Shown here: piece after piece, positions 61,561 through 64,000 of the stretch
Position numbering within the stretch: position 1 is the stretch's first letter
Layout: each line of letters opens with the position of its first letter
Source of the DNA: Bartonella callosciuri
GTDB lineage: Bacteria > Pseudomonadota > Alphaproteobacteria > Rhizobiales > Rhizobiaceae
Assembly: GCF_014203215.1 (NCBI RefSeq)
Contig: NZ_JACHIM010000002.1
Span: forward strand, 54,446-118,445
Length of the DNA: 64,000 bases
Reading direction: 5' to 3'
Position numbers and translations under genes: made by a program
The notes under the pieces: generated by a model
Told to the model about the DNA's origin: nothing
The model's input: only the letters and a program-made list of their open reading frames with translations
Databases searched by the model: none

Positions 61561-62629
61561 TAAGCGAAGCCGCAGTCTCTTAAGAAGTATTATTTTACTC
61601 TTGGTAAACGGTGGAATCTGGAGAATAAAGGTATTTCTACGAGTTTAGAAGTAGGGAGAACTGTTTATTCCGCTTTTGGGTGTGGCACCACTTATATAGT
61701 GAGGCGCGATATCGTTTCTGTAAGCTGCATCGGGCTCTTGACGATAAATAAAAAAGTGGAGATGTGAAAATGAGGCTCTAGTGTAAGGGCGTGCATGTGT
61801 GGGGGCGTGAAGTCTGTCTTTAGAGTTCAAAAAACTTTTAATGTTTTTGATTTTCATCAGAGAGAACTTTCCTTATAGACGTTTAAGGTTTTCTTTTTTC
61901 AAAGTTGGCATTGATTGTTTGGGAGGGAGTGGTATTTTTTGAGCAAAGTTGAGTTTGAAGGTCTCTGAGAATTTTCACTTGGTGAACAGAGTATTGCTTT
62001 AATTTCTTCACTTGAGAGGAAGTTTATATGTAATTTTCAGTGTTTATCTCGCTAATGTCTTGTTGTCGAGGGAGTGTGATTATCACCTGGAGGAGGGTAT
62101 AAGGGAAGTGGTTTGTGAACCATTTCTATGAGATTTCTATAATTGTAAATACTCTGCAAAAGTTTTCTAAAGTTGGAAGAGATAGAAATAAGCGATATGG
62201 TAATAATGAATGCGTGAAGCGTTCTACTCTAAGCAAAAATATGCTGGATTCATCAGAAGAGGGATAATTTTTTTCTAGTTTTTTAGTCTTTGTGGTTTTA
62301 GTGATTTTGTTTATCTACAATGTAGGCTTCTTTAAAATTGTAAGAGGAAAATCTGACAGTTTAAGCACGTGTTTGTACATGTGGTATGGGATGGTGAAAG
62401 TTGAAGACATTATTTTTGGATACTTTGGAAGCATTACATTTTTCAATAATCGATACAGTGTGTTTTTATGGAAAGTAGCATTATTCAGGCTTTTTAAGAG
62501 AATTCATAAACAGTAAAAGTGTGTTTGGAGGATTAATGCTTTTAACGTCAGGCGATTCAATTCTCACTGTTGCAAATCCACTTAAAAATCCACCTCTTTG
62601 CTAGAGATTTTGTTTTTTTTATGAGTGTA
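61561..62629. other. Gap of about 1 kb before the hemin-binding gene
   Basis: No supported gene. A 74-codon plus-strand ORF at 62292-62516 and a 70-codon minus-strand ORF at 61645-61857 lack ribosome binding sites and recognisable features. The G-rich, stop-filled text suggests decayed coding sequence, but I could not identify its origin. Confidence 0.4.
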
Positions 62630-62675
62630 TCATTTTTGCTACAGATATCTGTAGAGTGGGCTCTATATGAGGTCC
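62630..62675 (+). promoter_or_regulatory. Operator/promoter region of the hemin-binding gene with 16-bp palindrome
   Basis: TCATTTTTGCTACAGAT (62630-62646) recurs before the next hbp gene with one mismatch. It runs into a perfect 16-bp palindrome, CTACAGATATCTGTAG at 62639-62654, followed by GGCTCTATATGAGGTCC at 62659-62675. In Bartonella quintana hbp promoters carry a conserved H-box linked to the iron regulator Irr; this palindrome is a good candidate for the equivalent site, though I cannot align it to the published box. Confidence 0.55.
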
Positions 62676-62707
62676 GGTGTTCAAATATTCAACTATGGAG
62701 AAAAATT

Positions 62708-63541
62708 ATGAATATGAAATGGTTAATAACAGCTTCTGCTTTCGCTTTTGTTTCCGCTTCAGCCGCGCATGCAGCAGATGTTATTGTTTCCCCTAATCCT
62801 ACACCTGTTGCACCGGCTATTGTTGCTCCATCTTTTTCTTGGACAGGTCTTTACATTGGTGGTCAGATTGGTGGTTTTTCGAGTGAAACAAAGATGAATA
62901 TTATTAATAAAGGAAAAACCATTCCCGTGAATAAAGACTATTTGCCCAAACTGTCAGGTTTTATGGGGGGGCTTTATGCAGGTTCCAATATTGATCTCGG
63001 CAATGGTCTTATTTTAGGTGTTGATACAGATGTTGTTTTGTCTGGTAAGAGTGATACGAAAACGGGGAGAACAGACCCGATTGTTCAAGAGCGTGTGCTC
63101 TATATTACGAATATACTGAAAAAGGCTGGCATTAAAATTGATAAAAATGCATTGCAAGCAGGTGATAAGCGTGTTGGCAGTTTCACTTTTAAAGAAAAGT
63201 GGTCTGGTGCTACGCGGGTACGGATTGGTTTTGCTGCTGAACGCCTTATGCCTTATATTGCTGGCGGTATTGCCTATACACAGCTTCAAGATATTGCATC
63301 TATAACAATAACAGACAAGGACACGGACAAAGTCATTGCTTCTGGTAATTTGTCTGATGAAAAAAATACGTTTGTTGGTTACACCCTTGGCGCTGGTGTT
63401 GATTTGGCAATGACCAATAATGTTATTGTCCGTGCGGAATATCGTTACTCGGATTTTGGTAAGAAGAAATTCTTAAAGGATAAATCTGAAATTTCGTACA
63501 AAACCAATGATTTCCGTGTTGGTGTAGCCTATAAATTTTAA
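62708..63541 (+). CDS. Hemin-binding outer-membrane protein, Hbp/Pap31 (Omp25-like) family
   Basis: A 277-residue porin-like beta-barrel. The signal peptide ends at HAA and the mature part starts near ADVIVSPNP. Then come a Pro-rich spacer and the family start FSWTGLYIGGQIGGFSS, repeated amphipathic strands, and the C-terminal VRAEYRYSDFG and VGVAYKF ending in Phe, as outer-membrane proteins do. Bartonella members bind hemin. A GGAG site precedes the ATG at 62708; a longer reading upstream is rejected. Which hbp paralogue it is cannot be settled. Confidence 0.88.
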   Translation: MNMKWLITASAFAFVSASAAHAADVIVSPNPTPVAPAIVAPSFSWTGLYIGGQIGGFSSETKMNIINKGKTIPVNKDYLPKLSGFMGGLYAGSNIDLGNGLILGVDTDVVLSGKSDTKTGRTDPIVQERVLYITNILKKAGIKIDKNALQAGDKRVGSFTFKEKWSGATRVRIGFAAERLMPYIAGGIAYTQLQDIASITITDKDTDKVIASGNLSDEKNTFVGYTLGAGVDLAMTNNVIVRAEYRYSDFGKKKFLKDKSEISYKTNDFRVGVAYKF

Positions 63542-63765
63542 TGTGTCGTAAACTCAATGGCTAAGAATTTGTTTTTTACAATGCCTTTGGTGTTTTTTGT
63601 GGCTATTATGTCATATAATACATATTATTGCCTATGTGGAAGGTTCCTGCATATTGATTCTATTAAAAAGAGATGCACAAACAGTAAATATTGATTTAAT
63701 TGTTTAATTTCAATAACTTCTACATATATGCAACTTATCGATTTATGTGGAAAATAGAACTATTA

Positions 63766-63800
63766 AGAGGCCTTGTTCCTAAATTGGGCCTCTATTTTGT
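63766..63800 (+). terminator. Terminator after the hemin-binding gene
   Basis: AGAGGCC at 63766-63772 pairs with GGCCTCT at 63787-63793 (14-base loop), followed by the T-rich ATTTTGT. It lies about 225 bases after the stop and just before the upstream elements of the next hbp gene. Confidence 0.55.
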
Positions 63801-63809
63801 ATTTCTGTG

Positions 63810-63839
63810 TCATTTTTACTACAGATTTTTTTTTAAAAA
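63810..63839 (+). promoter_or_regulatory. Upstream element of the second hemin-binding gene
   Basis: TCATTTTTACTACAGAT at 63810-63826 matches the element before the first hbp gene at 16 of 17 positions and lies 71 bases before the start codon. CTACA recurs inverted as TGTAG about 15 bases downstream, with an AT-only spacer, a looser form of the same palindrome. Confidence 0.5.
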
Positions 63840-63880
63840 ACGTGTAGCATCGCACCATAAATAAATTAGGAGCAAAATTT

Positions 63881-64000
63881 ATGAATGTAAAATCTTTAAT
63901 GACGACTTCGGTTATCGCTTTGATTTCAGCTTCTGCAGTACAAGCTGCTGATGTTATCGTTCCTCATGACGCAGCGCCAGCAGTTGTAACTGCCCCTGCC
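63881..64000 (+). CDS. Hemin-binding outer-membrane protein, partial (second copy)
   Basis: The first 40 codons of another Hbp-family gene, cut by the window end. The signal peptide (MNVKSLMTTSVIALISASAV, then QAADVIVPHDAAP) closely follows that of the first copy. An AGGAG site precedes the ATG by 9 bases. The family assignment rests on the signal peptide, the following Pro/Ala-rich segment, the shared upstream element and the adjacent paralogue. Confidence 0.8.
   Translation, partial: MNVKSLMTTSVIALISASAVQAADVIVPHDAAPAVVTAPA

Noticed and set aside
62292..62516. 74-codon ORF before the hemin-binding gene
   Set aside because: No ribosome site and no recognisable features; surrounding frames are equally open.

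Overview
The window looks like a chromosomal segment of a Bartonella species (Alphaproteobacteria, Hyphomicrobiales). The DNA is AT-rich. Housekeeping genes lie in Hyphomicrobiales order (lnt-xre-metK-trmB-rimP-nusA-ylxR-infB-rbfA-truB; miaB-rimI-tsaB; dnaX-ybaB-recR; kdsB-pheA). Intergenic gaps are large and full of gene relics, and the right end carries hemin-binding outer-membrane proteins of the Bartonella Hbp/Pap31 type. The species cannot be fixed from the sequence alone.

Layout. 0.3-3.2 kb: periplasmic parvulin, argJ and a MutT-type Nudix gene. 3.2-4.4 kb: degenerate DNA. 4.4-9.1 kb (minus): NlpC/P60 hydrolase, leucyl aminopeptidase, pantothenate kinase and asparaginase. 9.4-11.3 kb: hslVU. 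11.3-31.5 kb: mostly minus-strand information-processing genes (pnp, rpsO, truB, rbfA, infB, nusA, rimP, trmB, metK) and envelope/RNA-maturation genes (lnt, corC, ybeY, phoH), interrupted by an inverted MFS gene between truB and rpsO. 31.7-38.9 kb: miaB, rimI, tsaB, yeiH-like, recR, ybaB, dnaX. An SRP 4.5S RNA gene lies at 39.06-39.16 kb on the minus strand. 39.2-47.3 kb is an accessory and decay zone. 47.3-60.3 kb: moeB/thiF-like, gshB, the pst-phoU phosphate operon, a SleB-type hydrolase, an M29 aminopeptidase, mutM, an M20 dipeptidase and an RNase D-like gene. 61-64 kb: a small secreted protein and two hemin-binding proteins sharing upstream boxes.

The decay zone holds the most unusual content. 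At 44.2-46.6 kb there is a wrecked microcin C-like (peptide-nucleotide antibiotic) operon. It has a good promoter, a six-codon ORF that a single-base change would turn into a seven-residue peptide ending in Asn, a hairpin, a frameshifted mccB (ThiF-fold peptide adenylyltransferase) and a frameshifted MFS exporter. Beside it lie a complete but frameshifted pheA, a second diverged fragment of the pheA 3' end, a frameshifted secreted-protein gene and several smaller relics.

Functional links. The nusA-infB-rbfA-truB genes, rpsO-pnp and rimP serve transcription, translation and ribosome maturation. pstSCAB-phoU forms one phosphate-uptake operon, with no phoB or phoR in the window. The hbp genes with their shared upstream palindrome probably form part of the heme/iron regulon. 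Gaps in otherwise conserved order (no his genes between coaA and hslV, broken pheA) fit reductive evolution in a host-adapted bacterium.
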